Shown here: piece by piece, positions 11,513 to 24,730 of the stretch | How positions within the stretch are numbered: position 1 is the stretch's first letter | How the letters are laid out: every line of letters begins with the position of its first letter | Translations under genes and position numbers: made by a program | NCBI GenBank assembly: GCA_963680875.1 | Contig: OY804582.1 | Location: forward strand, 56,872,646 to 56,936,645 | Length of the DNA: 64,000 bases | Direction of reading: 5' to 3' | Origin: Bathymodiolus brooksi | Taxonomy: Eukaryota; Mollusca; Bivalvia; Mytilida; Modiolidae | Notes under the pieces: model-generated | The model's input: the letters and a program-made list of their open reading frames with translations, nothing else | What the model was told of the DNA's origin: nothing | The model's database searches: none

Positions 11513-12035
11513 TACTGAAAGCTTCTTCTTTCACTTTCGTTGTTTCCAGCATCTGCCATTTCTGAAATTAGGGGCAGAACTCATTCTCCGCCTTTTTACA
11601 ACTTTTGAACAAGAACATGTATTATACACATCAAATAACCCTGTTTCAAGAAATTAAAAATATACTACCACTTTAAGTTAAAAAAAAGACCTGTTTCGAC
11701 AATGGAATAATTAATATTAGAGTACTTATTAGCAAAATTAGAAGATAAAAAACTAATAACGTACAAGACACCATTTAATCATTCCAGTACAGAGACCGTG
11801 AAAGTAGAATTATATATATAATAATATCATCCGACCTATAAAAATGTACTATAATTATTGAGAAAATTACAGACTTTTGACAATTTAAATAACATTAAAA
11901 CACATAAATTTGTTATATGAACTTTAAGTGCTGTCACGATTAACCAAAATTGAATTTTAAAAAGTTTTTGCAGTGCTGCATTATTTAAATTACCCAGTAT
12001 ATTAAGTTTATTTGATGATGGGGGGGGGGGGGACC

Positions 12036-12266
12036 AATAAAACTTCAATGCATGTAAAAATTTTCCTTTAATCAAAGCTATGAAATTTGACTTTAGTTCA
12101 AATGCAAGATTTTGTTTATCGTTTAAGGATTTCATTAGGTCCAATTTTTGAATAAAAATTCAATGCATGTAAACAAATTTCCTTTAATCAAAGCTATGAA
12201 ATTTGACTTTGGTTTAACTGCAAGATTTTGTTTATCGGTTTTAGTGTTTCATTAGGTCCAATTTTC
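12036..12266. repeat. Tandem duplication, two copies of about 115 bp
   Basis: The segment ttcaatgcatgtaaa ... cattaggtccaatttt occurs at 12044-12158 and again from 12159. The copies differ by scattered substitutions and small indels. A G run lies just left, at 12020-12032. Confidence 0.9.
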
Positions 12267-13702
12267 TACCTTAATTGGTTTGCAAATATTCTCCTTTTTA
12301 AGGCTTTTTACCCATAATTCCTGTGAAGTTTTATCTGTTTTTATTGTAATGTAAATGTGATCCAACATAAAATACCCTTTATAATCTTCTCATCTTTGCC
12401 ATCTAAATCTGGATAACTAAAGAGAAACTGCACCGTGTAGCACCTGCATTAGTCATACAGCACAGGGTCGCTAAATTACGACCCCTTCACAAGACTCCTA
12501 TTGATTCATCATTAAGAGTTTAATTTAAGTCGATAAACCGTTAAATAGAATACAAAATAGTAACCCATAGAAAATTCCTGTAATCAGATGGCAGATAAGT
12601 CTTTCTCATTGTCGAATTTTACTCAACTTTAACTGAATAACTTGTTAACAAACAATTGTATCTGACGTGAATGTTACAATGAGGCTTCTATTGTCGAGGT
12701 GTGTGTGGCTATATATATACACATGTATACAGATCTAGACAAACTTGATTTAACTGTGTTTCAACATTTACAAAGGGTTAACAACAGTTTTACATGTTAA
12801 AGTGTCATTTTGTTTTGATTTTCTTGTCACGTTTTATGAAAGGTCTGTGATCTCACTGTCCCTAAAGCCACACCTTGTACAAGTTAATAAGTCCTGTCAC
12901 AAAATAAAATAAAGTTCAATATATGTTATAAAAAAAATTTTTTTTGGGACAAAGTGTACATTTTTCAGTTACCTTATAGCTAATTCAACTTTATCATGAA
13001 AAATATAAAAGTGGCAAATATTTTTAGTTTCAATTTTAAACCAATTATTTTGTTCAGGCCTTAATCATATAATTGTTTGGTTGTTATACATACTGACTGA
13101 CAATTCTATAAGAAGTTATACAAGATAGAAAAAAAAAGTATTTTTGAATTTGAACCAGAGGTCCCCAAGGAGCCTGTACCACTGACATGGTTTACAAATA
13201 AGTATTTGTGTTTTTGTGGCCCTTTTGCTTTTCACAACTGAACCCAAATGAGCTTTCAATGAATACAATTTCATTCCTTTTGCAGTTTTGGGCTTCTATT
13301 CCAATAAAGGGTGGGGGTCCAGATTCACGAAATGAAAGTTTGTTTGAATCTTTTGCATTTCAATATTGTAATATAATATGAGAAGAATTGGTCAAGGGAG
13401 GAAGTATTAAAGCCTGGAAACTATCATTTTACATTTTGTCCCCTTTCTTTGCCAATGGGTAGGGTTAAAATCACCAATACAAGACTTTGTTTTCATTTTG
13501 TTCATAGTTAGCCCCCCCAAAAAAGTATTGTGTTTCCTGACTACCAGTGGTTTCTGAGAAGATTTTTCTTCTTCATATTTCAGTCAATCAGCAATTTCTT
13601 TGTCCCCTAACCACCATGTTCAATTGCAAATGAATCATAATTTTTGGGGCAGGGTCAGTATTTGTAGTGGATAGAGGTAATCAGAAACAAGAACTATTTT
13701 TA
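12267..13702. other. Non-coding stretch
   Basis: No supported gene. The 13.13-13.65 kb part is slightly less AT-rich but has no open frame of note. Confidence 0.4.
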
Positions 13703-13946
13703 GGGGTTAGGGTTATGGTGTTTAATGCCACTTTCAACAATATTTCAGTCATATAGTGGCAGAGGAAACCAGAGTATCCGGAGAAAACCAGCAACCTGCT
13801 GCAAGTCACTGACAAACTTTATCACATAATGTTGTATCGAGTACACCTTGCTTGAGCGGAACTCACAACGTTAGTGGTGATAGGCACTGATTGCATAGGT
13901 GGTTATAAATCCAACTACCATACGATCATGACCACGACAGCCCCTT
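13703..13946 (-). repeat. SINE copy, near full length, first of three bracketing copies
   Basis: It begins at the left with ggggttagggttatggtg (the 3' tail, read in reverse) and ends at the right with acgatcatgaccacgaca. It is the left bracket of the 1.04 kb duplication. Confidence 0.85.
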
Positions 13947-14737
13947 TATTTTAGGCATGCCAGCAATTTTAAATAAGGTGTTGATATTCTTGATAAAAAC
14001 ACTGCCATAATCACCAAGTGAATGTTATATTGTACTATTTTACTTTCATAGAAGGGCCATCAAATTTAATTTATCATAAAGTGCTCAGTTCCTTTAGTGC
14101 AAACATGTGAAACATCATTTGTTTTGGCACGAAATCTGAAACTAAATACTAAATATCAATTTGAGCTTTAAATTTTAGTCAAAATCATAATTTATCATTC
14201 ATATTTTCTTAAACTGTTAATTACTTACTAGTAAAATATGAGAAAAACAGATAATTTATGACAAATACTTATACATTTTATTAAATTTTTAAGGATCGCT
14301 ACATGTTTTTGAGGTGCAAGACATCCATTCTTATGACAAGCAAACAATACCTCTTTTCACAGAGTATCATCTGACTGTTAAGGTCCACAATGGCTACCTA
14401 CCAACAAATAGTGTTTGACTAATGATCGGAGATCACAAGTTCCACGGCTTTATTGTAATGAATTTTAATAAGGAGTACACTATTAGATTACTTATATGAT
14501 AAGTAACTGATATCGTCTATATCATGTATCATTATAAAATCACGGGGAGGAATTCAAATGAATATGACAATATGCTCAGCTCTACCTAGTCATGTGTTAA
14601 TTCAATTAAAAAAAAATTCTTGTCAGTTTTTTTTTGTGTGGAGGTAACTGTGGAGTCATTAGTATTCATTACTTACCTATTTCCGTAAATACCAATTATC
14701 ATTGACACTACCAAACCACCAAAATTGGGTGACATAT

Positions 14738-14983
14738 GGGTTAGGATTATGGTGTTTAATGCCACTTTCAACAATATTTCAGTTATATTGGTGGAGGAAA
14801 TCGAAATACTCTGAGAAAACCGTCAACCTGCCACAAGTCACTGACAAACTTTATCACATAATGTTGTATCGAGTACACCTTGTTTGAGCAGTATTCAAAC
14901 TCACAACGTTAGTGGTGATAGGCACTGATTGCATAGGTGGTTATAAATCCAACTACCATACAATCACGACCATGACAGCCCCT
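14738..14983 (-). repeat. SINE copy, second bracketing copy
   Basis: Same orientation and right flank as the copy at 13703. The gtggcggtcag segment is reduced here. Confidence 0.85.
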
Positions 14984-15782
14984 TTATTTTAGGCATGACA
15001 GTAATTTTAAATAAGGTGTTGATATTCTTGATAAAAACACTGCCATAATCACCAAGTGAATGTTATATTGTACTATTTTACTTTCATAGAAGGGCCATCA
15101 AATTTAATTTATCATTAAGTGCTCAGTTCCTTTAGCGCAAACATGTGAAACATCATTTGTTTTGGCACGAAATCTGAAACTAAATACTAAATATCAATTT
15201 GAGCTTTAAATTTTTAGTCAAAATCATAATTTATCATTCATATTTTCTTAAACTGTTAATTACTAAGTAAAATATGGGAAAAACAGATAATTTATGACAA
15301 ATACTTGTACATTTTATTAAATTTTTAAGGATCACTACATGTTTTTGAGGTGCAAGACATCCATCCTTATGACAAGCAAACAATACCTCTTTTCACAGAG
15401 TATCATCTGACTGTTAAGGTCCACAATGGCTACCTACCAACAAATAGTGTTTGACTAACGATCGGAGATCACAAGTTCCACAGCTTTATTGTAATGAATT
15501 TTAATAAGGAGTACACTATTAGATAACTTATAAGATAAGTAACTGATATCGTCTATATCATGTATCATTATATCTAGTATAAAATCATGAGGAGGAATTC
15601 AAATGAATATGACAATATGTTCAGCATTACCTAGTCATGTGTTAATTCAATTAGAAAAAAATAATTCTTGCCAGTTTTTTTGTGGACATTTTACAACAGT
15701 TAGTGGGGACTCATTGGTTACCTATTTCCGTGAATACCAATTATCCTTGATACTATCAAACCATCAACATTGGGTGATCTAT

Positions 15783-16033
15783 GGGTTAGGATTATGGTGT
15801 TTTAATGCCACTTTCAACAATATTTCAGCTATATCGTGGCGGAAACCTGAATGCTCGGAGAAAACCACTGATCTGCCACAAGTCACTGACAGACTTGATC
15901 ACATAATGTTGTATTGAGTACACCTTGCCTGAGTGGGATTCAAACTCACAAATTTAGTGGTGATAGGCACTGATTGCATAGGTAGCTTTAAATCCAACTA
16001 CCATACGATCACAACCACAACCACGACGGCCCC
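15783..16033 (-). repeat. SINE copy, third bracketing copy
   Basis: It starts at the corresponding duplication boundary (gggttaggattatggtg) but is followed at the right by different unique DNA, so it closes the duplicated block. Confidence 0.85.
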
Positions 16034-17338
16034 ATATATACAAATGACAATAGAAAATATCATGTATATAAAAATACTGGGCTTAATTATTTAGTTCATG
16101 TGTCTAAATGTGATGATATAGTAACGCATTAATCTCTGTACATAAAATTGGTCGATTTTCAAAAATTTATCACTCTTCATATCAAGCATATAAATCCCGT
16201 CACATCAAACAATCTCACTGTAACAAATCATATAATATTTAATCTGAATCTATAATAGTTAATGATTAAGATATCATGTCTTGGCTACGGAAATCTTTTT
16301 GTTGCCAAGTGTACCTTTCGTCTTTATTGAGGACTGTTTGATTAAACAGATAAAGTCAACTCCTCCTTATTCAGTTTTACAATGTATACTTGAGGTGGGT
16401 TAAGGAAACATTGGCCGTATATCATTAAGTGAGAAACGAAATTGAGTGAAATTGATTGGGCAGGTGTGAAAACGATCTAATTTACCTTGTAGAGAGTTGT
16501 AATCGTTTCCACATAAAACACCTTCGTCAAAAGAAACGCAATTCTGATCGTAGCTATTTTAACAAGTTCCTTTTAAATTTTAAAACTTTAAAGAGCAAAC
16601 GGATGACAGCATCAAATTAAATTAGTTTATCATAACTTGTAAAATATGTCAAAATTGTGATAATCCAATCACAAATAGTAGTTCAAATATAATAAACCCG
16701 GTTTGTCATGATAAGAAATTGAAATTCTTGATAAAAATTAATATCAATTTCAACTAAATTGTTGTTTACTTTTGTTTGGAGATATCCCATAAAAATCTAA
16801 TATTGAAAAAAATGATGATATTCAATCATTGATAATCAATTATGGAAATGTTGATTATATTTTATTTTCTCACGAAAATTTCAAATTTTTTTCTTGCTAC
16901 ATAAACCAATGGCATTGCATGGTTTCAACATTCAAAAATCATACCATATATATATATATATATTAAAAAAGAATTTGTTTTTCAGTATTACATTATATCT
17001 TCTTTTTTTAATAACATGGGGCACTTTTATGTAAGGCTTAGTAAAATGTTAATAAATATTCTTGATGTACAATTACAGGGTAGTGAGTCAAAATATAACA
17101 GCAAGTTTATTGTTCCCTGACACATCAACTTATTATTTAATAATACAGATTGTATGCTTACATGTATTTTGATAAAATTTTGATCATCAGTTTTAAAAAA
17201 GTTTTGCTAACAATGTAAAAAGAAGTGAGTTTCATCCTCTACATCATCACAGTTTAATTTAAATCTGGGAATTCTAGGATTTTTGTTGTATCAACATTTT
17301 TCCATATGAAGAGGATGATAACATTTTCTGAATCCTGT
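16034..17338. other. Non-coding stretch
   Basis: No gene is supported. A TA microsatellite is at 16940-16964. The 16.27-16.56 kb part has a more even base composition than its surroundings and could hold a regulatory element; this is only an impression. Confidence 0.35.
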
Positions 17339-17704
17339 TCAGTGCGTGAAATGAGGGCCAGCCGGCTGGCCTGAAATTTTTTTTTTTGGGGCCAGTAAAA
17401 AATTAGAGTCACTGGTCCAAATGGCATCCCAAACATTTTGTGACTTTTTTTTTATGAAAAAAAGATTAATTGTATTTTTATCAATAACATTAAAATTAAT
17501 TCTTGCACTAGTCTCACGGGGGGAAGGGCTCTTCAAGGTGATTTTGGTAGGTGCAGGTGTGCAGCTGAAATTGCGAAAACACCCCAATGCATATATTGCT
17601 ATCAAATGAAACCTGAATTTACTTGTTGTAACCTTTTTGACAACCTTGACGCCATTGGCTAGGGTGGTCTTAAGAAACGATGCTAGTCCATCGGATGGGG
17701 ACAA
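17339..17704 (-). pseudogene. Unassigned open frame, possible exon or repeat-derived relic
   Basis: A 121-codon minus-strand frame is less AT-rich than its surroundings. The N-terminal part (LASFLKTTLANGVKVVKKV) reads like real protein sequence and is followed by a weak donor (acaagtaaat); the rest passes through poly-Lys-like, low-complexity codons. I do not recognise the family. It may be an exon, an old transposon fragment, or chance. Confidence 0.2.
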
Positions 17705-19060
17705 TAAAAGGCTGGTTTGTGTAAGGGGAGATCAATGCCATGATCACATTAAAGACATCCGGAAAAGAATAGACTAATGCCACTACAAGAACCGCTCTTG
17801 CACTCCCCAGAGTGACATCACTTGTTTCAATCCATTATGAAGAAGTGATTTTAAAGTAAAATAATCTCTCATGCAGTTAGGGGTAATGTCAGTTGGTTAT
17901 TCATTCCAAACAAGTATCTCTTTTTGTTGAAATAAGAAACGGTGCTGTCATTTTCTGTTATATAAACAACTGTTAACTTTTCCTGTTATTTTTTAATTTG
18001 TAAACAAAAGTTCTGGTTCCAAAAAAGAAAACCACTCCCAATTGTCATTAAAATGTAGCCGTGTACATGAACTATGAAAAGTTTAAAAGAAGTGACAGGC
18101 CAGATCGTTTCCGTAGTTTGACATTACTGTCAACGATTTTCTCTCCGTTGTTGGGGAAAAGTTTTTCAATGATTACCTAAGGATTGACACAAAAAGGTTT
18201 CCGATTTCTGTAAAATGAAATTCGTGCATGTACATTTTGCAGCAGATTGAATGAATAAATTTCCGAACCGTGGAAGATACCAGATTGCAAACATTGTAAG
18301 TTGACAGAATTCTCTTTATTGTTCACAACTTTCCACTTCGTCCGTGATTTTTAACAATTTTAATAATTAAATCATAAAGAAACAAAAAAACATGTTTCTT
18401 TTCTAACATTTAGTGAATATTTGTGTATTACATGAAAACGTGTAGTAAACGTGTATTGATTGGCTCGATAAAAATACATAATTGGGGAGAACAGTAAATT
18501 ACATTAGCTGTGTATTCATTGGCTACACAAATGTATTTGGACCAATCGCTGTGCTCGTAACAAACCGTTTTCGACTAGAACAGAAGAGTTATCTACCGTT
18601 GAAGTTAGTTTATGTCCGATTTCGGTAAAACAACAATTTTTAACGGTCTTTTAGGCAATCGCCCAAACGTTTTTTGTTGGGCCAGTGACTACCTAATTTG
18701 GAGCAGCTTTTGGTTGCCTGAATAAGATATTAGTCGCATTTGGTGACTGGGCGACCATCCATTTAAGGCACTGCTGTTAATATTTTACGAATATTTACAA
18801 AGTTTAGGTTACATAAATAATGCTCCCTTTTTTATATTTATATATACATTATATATTTTATTGATATTATCCGTAAGTGTTTTGAAAGTCTTTTGTTACA
18901 GACATGATAAGATATATAATTACTTTTTCGAAATGACACTAAGTAAAAAAAAAAGTGTCATATCACGGGAAGCAAATATTTAATAGAGAAAATATTACAA
19001 TACATACTATACTTATATACTAATCTTCATGAGGTGACATTCAAATATGGAATATGAGAT
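17705..19060. other. Non-coding stretch
   Basis: No supported gene. The 18.4-18.78 kb part has higher GC and contains gggccagtgac and gtgactgggcgacc, echoing ggccagt and gtcactggtcc near 17.4 kb, so 17.3-18.8 kb may be one decayed repeat. Confidence 0.3.
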
Positions 19061-19306
19061 AGTTAGGATTACGGTGTTTAAAGCCACTTTCAACAATATT
19101 TCAGTTATATCGTGGCAGTCAGTTTTATTGGTGGAGGAAACCGGAGGACACGGAGAAAAACACCGACCTGTCACAAGTAACTGCCAAACTTTATCACATA
19201 ATGTTGTATGGAGTACACTTAGCTATGAGTGGGATTCAAACTCACAATGTTAGTGGTGATAGGTAGTTGTAAAACCATCTATCATATGATCATGACCACG
19301 ATGGAC
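19061..19306 (-). repeat. SINE copy with a small head deletion
   Basis: Complete 3' and middle parts. In the head, the cactgattgcat segment between gtgataggc and tagttgt is missing. It abuts a C run (19306-19322). Confidence 0.8.
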
Positions 19307-19322
19307 CCCCCCCCCCCCCCCC

Positions 19323-21524
19323 TCTTAATAATGAGAGAGAGGCAAGTGATTCAAACTGTAACAAGAGTAGCCAGTACAATGTCATATGTGATGTGGATCA
19401 TGAAAGATTAAAGTGATTAGTATACAAAATGTACACCGCTGTCAGCACCACAAAAAAAAACCAACTATGTAAATTGACAATGTGAAAAATACAGAAATTC
19501 TGTGTTTAATTCCTATCTTTGATAATTGGATTTGAAATGAAACCTTCTCATTATAACAAAATTTCCATCTCTGTGTCAACAGGTCTTCCTTGACTGTCCT
19601 CTCAATACAAACGGTAAACATTGTCATACATGATTCTTATCCTGTTAAACAAATATTTGTATGACAGGAGAGACAAGAAAATTGATCCTAAATAATCTGT
19701 GTATTTGTTTTAGCCAAGACGGCCTGATTATCTTACCCTTAGCTTGAGTCACATTCTTAACCAAAGCTTACCACTAATGATGATTTTGTAAAATCTTAAA
19801 AAGAGGAGCATTAAGAGGGGGTCTAGTCCTAAAAAATACTGGTAGATAGATATTTTAAACTTTTAAACATAAATGGTAAATTTTATTTTGTATATTAAAG
19901 TCTGTTTGAATCCTGCATAGTATTTCTTTAAATTAAATTAAAAAGTGAAAAACAATATATATGGAAAATAAGTTTTGTAAAAAAAAATATCTACATACAT
20001 GTATCTTGTTAAAATGTAAGGAATCTAAATTTGCATCTTGGTCAGTCTGATCCCTCCTTGCACCCCCTCCCCATTAATTCTCCTTATTAACAGCTTCCGC
20101 TGGTTTCATTTATATACACCCCTATTTTTCCCTATTAACATAGCAGCTTCATCTGTATGATTAGAAAAATTACATCATATCAATATGGCATCTTCATCAG
20201 TCTAATCTAATTAAATTGATCTTTCTTCATCATTCTAATTTAATAAAAATGGACCTTTCTTAATTCAGCATGATTAAAACACATCCCAACTTTTCTGTCT
20301 TAATTTAGCAGTTTCACCAGTATGATTGAAATACACCCCTCCTACCTTTTCCCCCTAAATTTAGCATTTCCACCAATCTGGTTGAAATACTATCAAATTT
20401 ACAGCTTTATCAGTCAGAGAGTTTCACGGATGAATGATTTTCATCTGACAGCAGCTTTATATAGGGATACTCATAAAGAGATTCAGCTGTGTTTAGTTTC
20501 TATTTATGGTATCATAGAATATAAAAGTAAATTAATTAGACAATACATGGACCAGTCCTCCAAATAAAAATTTGAATTTACAGGTCTTGGGCCAGAGGAC
20601 TGCCATAGAGTGAAAAACAAGCAGTTTTTAAAGATATAACTACTGAAAAGCATTTATGTTTCCCCATATCTAAGATATACCTATTGATTGGTCTACCTTC
20701 TTATATTCAGGTAAAAGTTAAGCTGGACTTTATGGTCTTAAAACTTTTCTTTAAGAACCAGTACAAATTTCATAGTGGGAAATTCAATGCCAGAAAAGCC
20801 TAGTCTAGCAAATATTCTACATGTATTTTTTTCACCTTAATGGTACATCTCATTACGATGAGCACTGGTTCCTGTGGCTCATGACCAGTAAAAATTTGCT
20901 TGGACAAATTAATTTTCCAGTTTTTATTTAGTACTATATAAAAATAAATTGAATAATTTGCTTTGGATCAGTAAATTTTCATTTTCATTTCGAGGACTGA
21001 TGATAACCACATGAATAAAAAAAATAGAATGACGAATTGAACTTTATCACACTGTGCAAGAAAACTGCAATATCAAATACCTGGTTAAAAAAACTAAAAT
21101 TAAAGGACCCCCTCCCCCCCCCAAAAAAAAACAAAAACAAAAACACATGGGGTATAACTATATAAGACACCTGCTACGTGAAATAATATAAAACACAAGG
21201 TAATAAAAAAATATAATACTTCATTTTTTCTCTTCACAGGTCAATCAAATATTAAAATGAACTAGTTTCCCCACATCTAACCAATGTATGCAAATTTAGA
21301 GGACAGATTGATGATTTAGTCAATAAAGTGGTAATCTATATTCATAGCAAGTAAGAAAATATATATAACAGGAACCAAAATCTGACAGATATATCCATAA
21401 TAATTGTCTTGTTTCATAATTTATGAATTATGTTTGTTAATTTGTTTGTTTCAAGATATGGTTTTAAGTATTTAAAAAAATTTTAATATTGGAAGTTAAT
21501 AATAAAAAAAATGTTTGTTTGTTT
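19323..21524. other. Non-coding stretch
   Basis: No supported gene. From 20.05 to 20.42 kb, loosely repeated phrases (cagcttc/catttcacca...tctgattgaaatacac) suggest a very old degenerate tandem repeat. Confidence 0.35.
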
Positions 21525-21604
21525 GTTTGGTGGTGTATAACGCCACTTTCAACAATATTTCAGTTATATTGTGGCGGTCAGTTTTATTGGTGGAGGAAAC
21601 CAGA
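21525..21604 (-). repeat. SINE 3' half fragment with CAAA-type tail
   Basis: The 3' domain and part of the middle remain. On the element strand the tail is (CAAA)n, unlike the CCCTAA tails of other copies. It is cut by an A-rich run at 21605. Confidence 0.7.
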
Positions 21605-22507
21605 GAAAAAAAAAGAAAAAAAAAAGAAGATAAAATAAAAAGAATCTTTAAAATTAACATTGGGTGAACATTAATTTATTCAAAAAAAATAGTAAGAAAT
21701 ATTTACTATTTTTTTCTTTGAAATTTGTAATAATTATAATAAATTATTGATATGATTTTCGTAAAAAAAACTATATTATAGAGCTAAAATATTTAGCATT
21801 TAACAGAAAACAGGTCCATTATTTTCATTTTGAAAAATTTCATATTGAATTTGTAAAAGAACAAATTGGGAAATTCTTTATTACAAATTCATGTAATAAA
21901 TCTACATTAATGCAAAAAATATGCCTTAAGCACATTTACAATTGGTAGCCAATCATACCACATGATCAATAACAATAAGGTAGAAATGTAATTATTAGCA
22001 AACAATTAATCTTCAAATATCATATTCAATGATTCATATTTATGTAATTGGTATACAATTAACACTTAAATGCAAAACAACAAATTCCAAGATTGGTATC
22101 ATGAATGAGATCAAAGGGAAGTAATAACAAATTATCTCCCTTTTTATCTGATTGATTCAACACCTTGATGTCACAATCAGAACAATATCTTGAGAAAAAA
22201 ATCTTTATTGGTAACATAAACTGGAAAAGTGGACACGATAAAAATAAAAATGTTGTTTCACGCAATACATTTTAAAGCCATTAAATATGAGAAGAAAGAT
22301 TTTGAGATTCATACATCCTTTTTTGAATTCCTATTTTTTAACCCCCCACCCAAAAATATCATCAAAATAACAGCACTATTAATAAAAAAAAATATTTTAC
22401 ACAATATCTAAGGGTAAAAATAAACTTCTGATAAAATTCATTTGTAGGCCATAGTAATTAAATGTATTTGTAGATTTAAAGAATGTTTAATAAAAGATTG
22501 AGAAGAA
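21605..22507. other. Non-coding stretch, left copy of an old duplication
   Basis: No gene. The segment 22084-22235 is a diverged relative of 23102-23260: both carry 'ctccctt..atctgat', then 'tcaacac', then 'aatctttattggtaa.ataaact', spaced about 1,020 bp apart. Confidence 0.45.
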
Positions 22508-22865
22508 TTTGAAGATACCAAAGGGGTAATCAGAAACTGTAAATCAAAGGACAGGCAACACAATGGTCAAAATAAAAAGGATAAAAGGTCTAACAATGAT
22601 CTACAAAACACTACACAGAAAACTAAAAATCAAGCAACACGAATTCCACTAAAACAGAGGATGAACTCAGGTGCTCCAGAAGGGTAGCAGTTCCTGCTCC
22701 ACTAGTGAGATATCACCATATGCTGAAAATAATATAAGATGGAAAGAAAATGCAGATACATTTTTGTTATGAATTGGACAGTTTAAATAGAGTTTGAAGA
22801 TACCAAAGGGGCAATCAGAATCTGTATATCGAAGAACAGACAACACAATGGCCAAAAGAAAAAGT
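22508..22865. repeat. Dispersed repeat pair resembling a mytilid element
   Basis: Two copies of gaagataccaaagggg ... cacaatgg.caaaa.aaaaag lie at 22508-22580 and 22792-22865. Between them is gctccagaagggtagcag followed by ttcctgctccac. I recall this set of phrases as an abundant repeat in mussel genomes; a repeat-library search would settle it. No coding capacity is seen. Confidence 0.5.
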
Positions 22866-23760
22866 AATTCTATTTTCAAACTTGCTCCAAGTTTCCACCT
22901 TTGTTTTAATACTTTTCAAAATTGTATAAATTCATTACAGTCATGCAAATGAAGATATAATATAATGCACCATATTTGAGGATATTAATTACATGATGTA
23001 TGCAAGTATGTAAACACAAAGAAGGGTTGTTCATTACAAGAAAAGGTGACAATAATTACTTTTTCAACAATAGGTACAAATATCAATTTCATACTCCTCC
23101 AAGCAATACAAGATCAAAGGCAGAATCAAGGGGGGATAATTACAAATGGTCTCCCTTTATCTGATCAAATCAACACATTTGTATAACAATCTGTAACTAT
23201 TATTTCTTTATCCACCAAAAAATCTTTATTGGTAATATAAACTCTACAATAAAACATTACAATTTACAAATCTGGAGAAAAAAAAGATTGTATATAGAAA
23301 TATTTGTTTTTATCACATACTAATAACCCCCTAAAGCTATTTTTTTTTTTATATATAAATAAATCATTGACAAATTAGATACATGTTCATGTAGCACCAG
23401 AACATTTACTTCACATTCCAAATTTAATAATTTAAGATACCTGTAGTTAATTTGAAAATACATTTTTAGACAATGGTAATAAAAAGAGGAAAAGCATAGC
23501 TAAATTTTACAGGAGTTATCTCCCTTTAAGGCAGCAAAACAATCCCCTTTGGCTAATTCAATGAAAATAAAATAATTTTCTCCCATAATCTCTTCAAAAT
23601 TTTAATGTTTTTATTTATTATAAAATTATCCTCTGATTTTTTAAAAGGTTCAAACATCAAACAAATTATAATAAAATGATACACATTTGTTGTCCTTCCC
23701 ATTGCTCTTACTAAAATGGGTACCATTTTGCCTGTCATAAGGTAACAAAACTGGTATAAA
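22866..23760. other. Non-coding stretch, right copy of an old duplication
   Basis: It contains the diverged partner (23102-23260) of 22084-22235. No gene is supported. Confidence 0.4.
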
Positions 23761-23790
23761 ACACACATATATATATATATATATATATAT
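23761..23790. repeat. CA/TA microsatellite
   Basis: acacac followed by twelve TA dinucleotides. Confidence 0.95.
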
Positions 23791-23870
23791 TTGTATTCAA
23801 ATTGGGAATGTGCACAAGGTTTATTCTCTGCAGACCAAGTGTCTAGTCCATTACTTTATATATACATGTA

Positions 23871-24009
23871 TAGTCAAACCTGTATCAAGAGGTCACCTTT
23901 GGGACAAAGAAAAAGTGGCCTTATAAGACAGGTGACCTCTTAAAAGAGGTTCAACCTTTTAATACTGATGGATGCTTAATAGAGGTGACTGTAAGTGCAG
24001 GTTTGACTG
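23871..24009. mobile_element. MITE with CAGTCAAACCTG ends, best copy
   Basis: A 139 bp element starts tagtcaaacctg (first base changed) and ends caggtttgactg, with TA on both flanks (23869-23870, 24010-24011). Its right end, read in reverse, gives acagtcaaacctgc, then cacctctattaag, which is the satellite B monomer at 37.0-39.6 kb. It is non-coding; mobilisation would need a transposase supplied in trans. Confidence 0.8.
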
Positions 24010-24011
24010 TA

Positions 24012-24730
24012 TATATATAACAAAAAAAATGTAAACATTTCAATAAATAATTATAAAATGTAAAAAAGAAAAAGAAAAAAAAGTGTCTAGTCCAACAAAA
24101 TTCTTAAGCCCTGATTTTACTTACACGAGTCAATCATAAACATTTAATTAGAATTATGAAATAATATATGACTAACACTGACAGCCTGCACATAAATGTT
24201 TGTAATATTCCACATAAAGACAACAAAAATCTATCCAATGTCTATCACTTTAACAAAAGGGAACTATAGAGATGTGGTCATAAGTGTGAAAAATATGAAA
24301 AATTATTTGTAAATTCACAAACAAAATAAGCTTAAAAGTCTCAGTTTGATATTCGATATTTTTCAAACATGACAAGATCTAAATTGACTAACACTCTCAC
24401 TATGACGTCATTCTAACTGTCACCATAAAACACCCACATTTAAATTTAGATTTGTTTTTTCCTACCCTTTGGTGAAATCATTTTGTTTACACCAGAAAAC
24501 CAGACACCTATAGACTCCTTCTAGGCAAAAACGACTGGATTAGACAATCAAGTGAAAAATATCCATCGCTAATTGGACTGATCAATTTAGGGACCTGCTG
24601 TGAGGATGAATAGAGCGCACCCCAGTATGAAGAATCTTGTTGTGCTTGAACTAGATTTAAAATTCTCACACAATGACACTTCCCATGTCTTTGATGTTTA
24701 CAAAATTCATGTAAACAAAGACTTAATTGT
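24012..24730. other. Non-coding stretch
   Basis: AT-rich, with no supported gene or repeat. Confidence 0.4.

Larger units (their letters stand above)
13703..15782. repeat. Tandem segmental duplication, two units of about 1.04 kb
   Basis: Unit 1 (13703-14737) and unit 2 (14738-15782) each consist of a SINE followed by the same roughly 800 bp of unique sequence. Landmarks keep a spacing of 1038-1044 bp, for example ttgatattcttgat at 13981 and 15019, and aatgaatatgacaatatg at 14558 and 15602. The copies are highly similar, so the duplication is fairly young. A third SINE follows directly. Confidence 0.92.
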
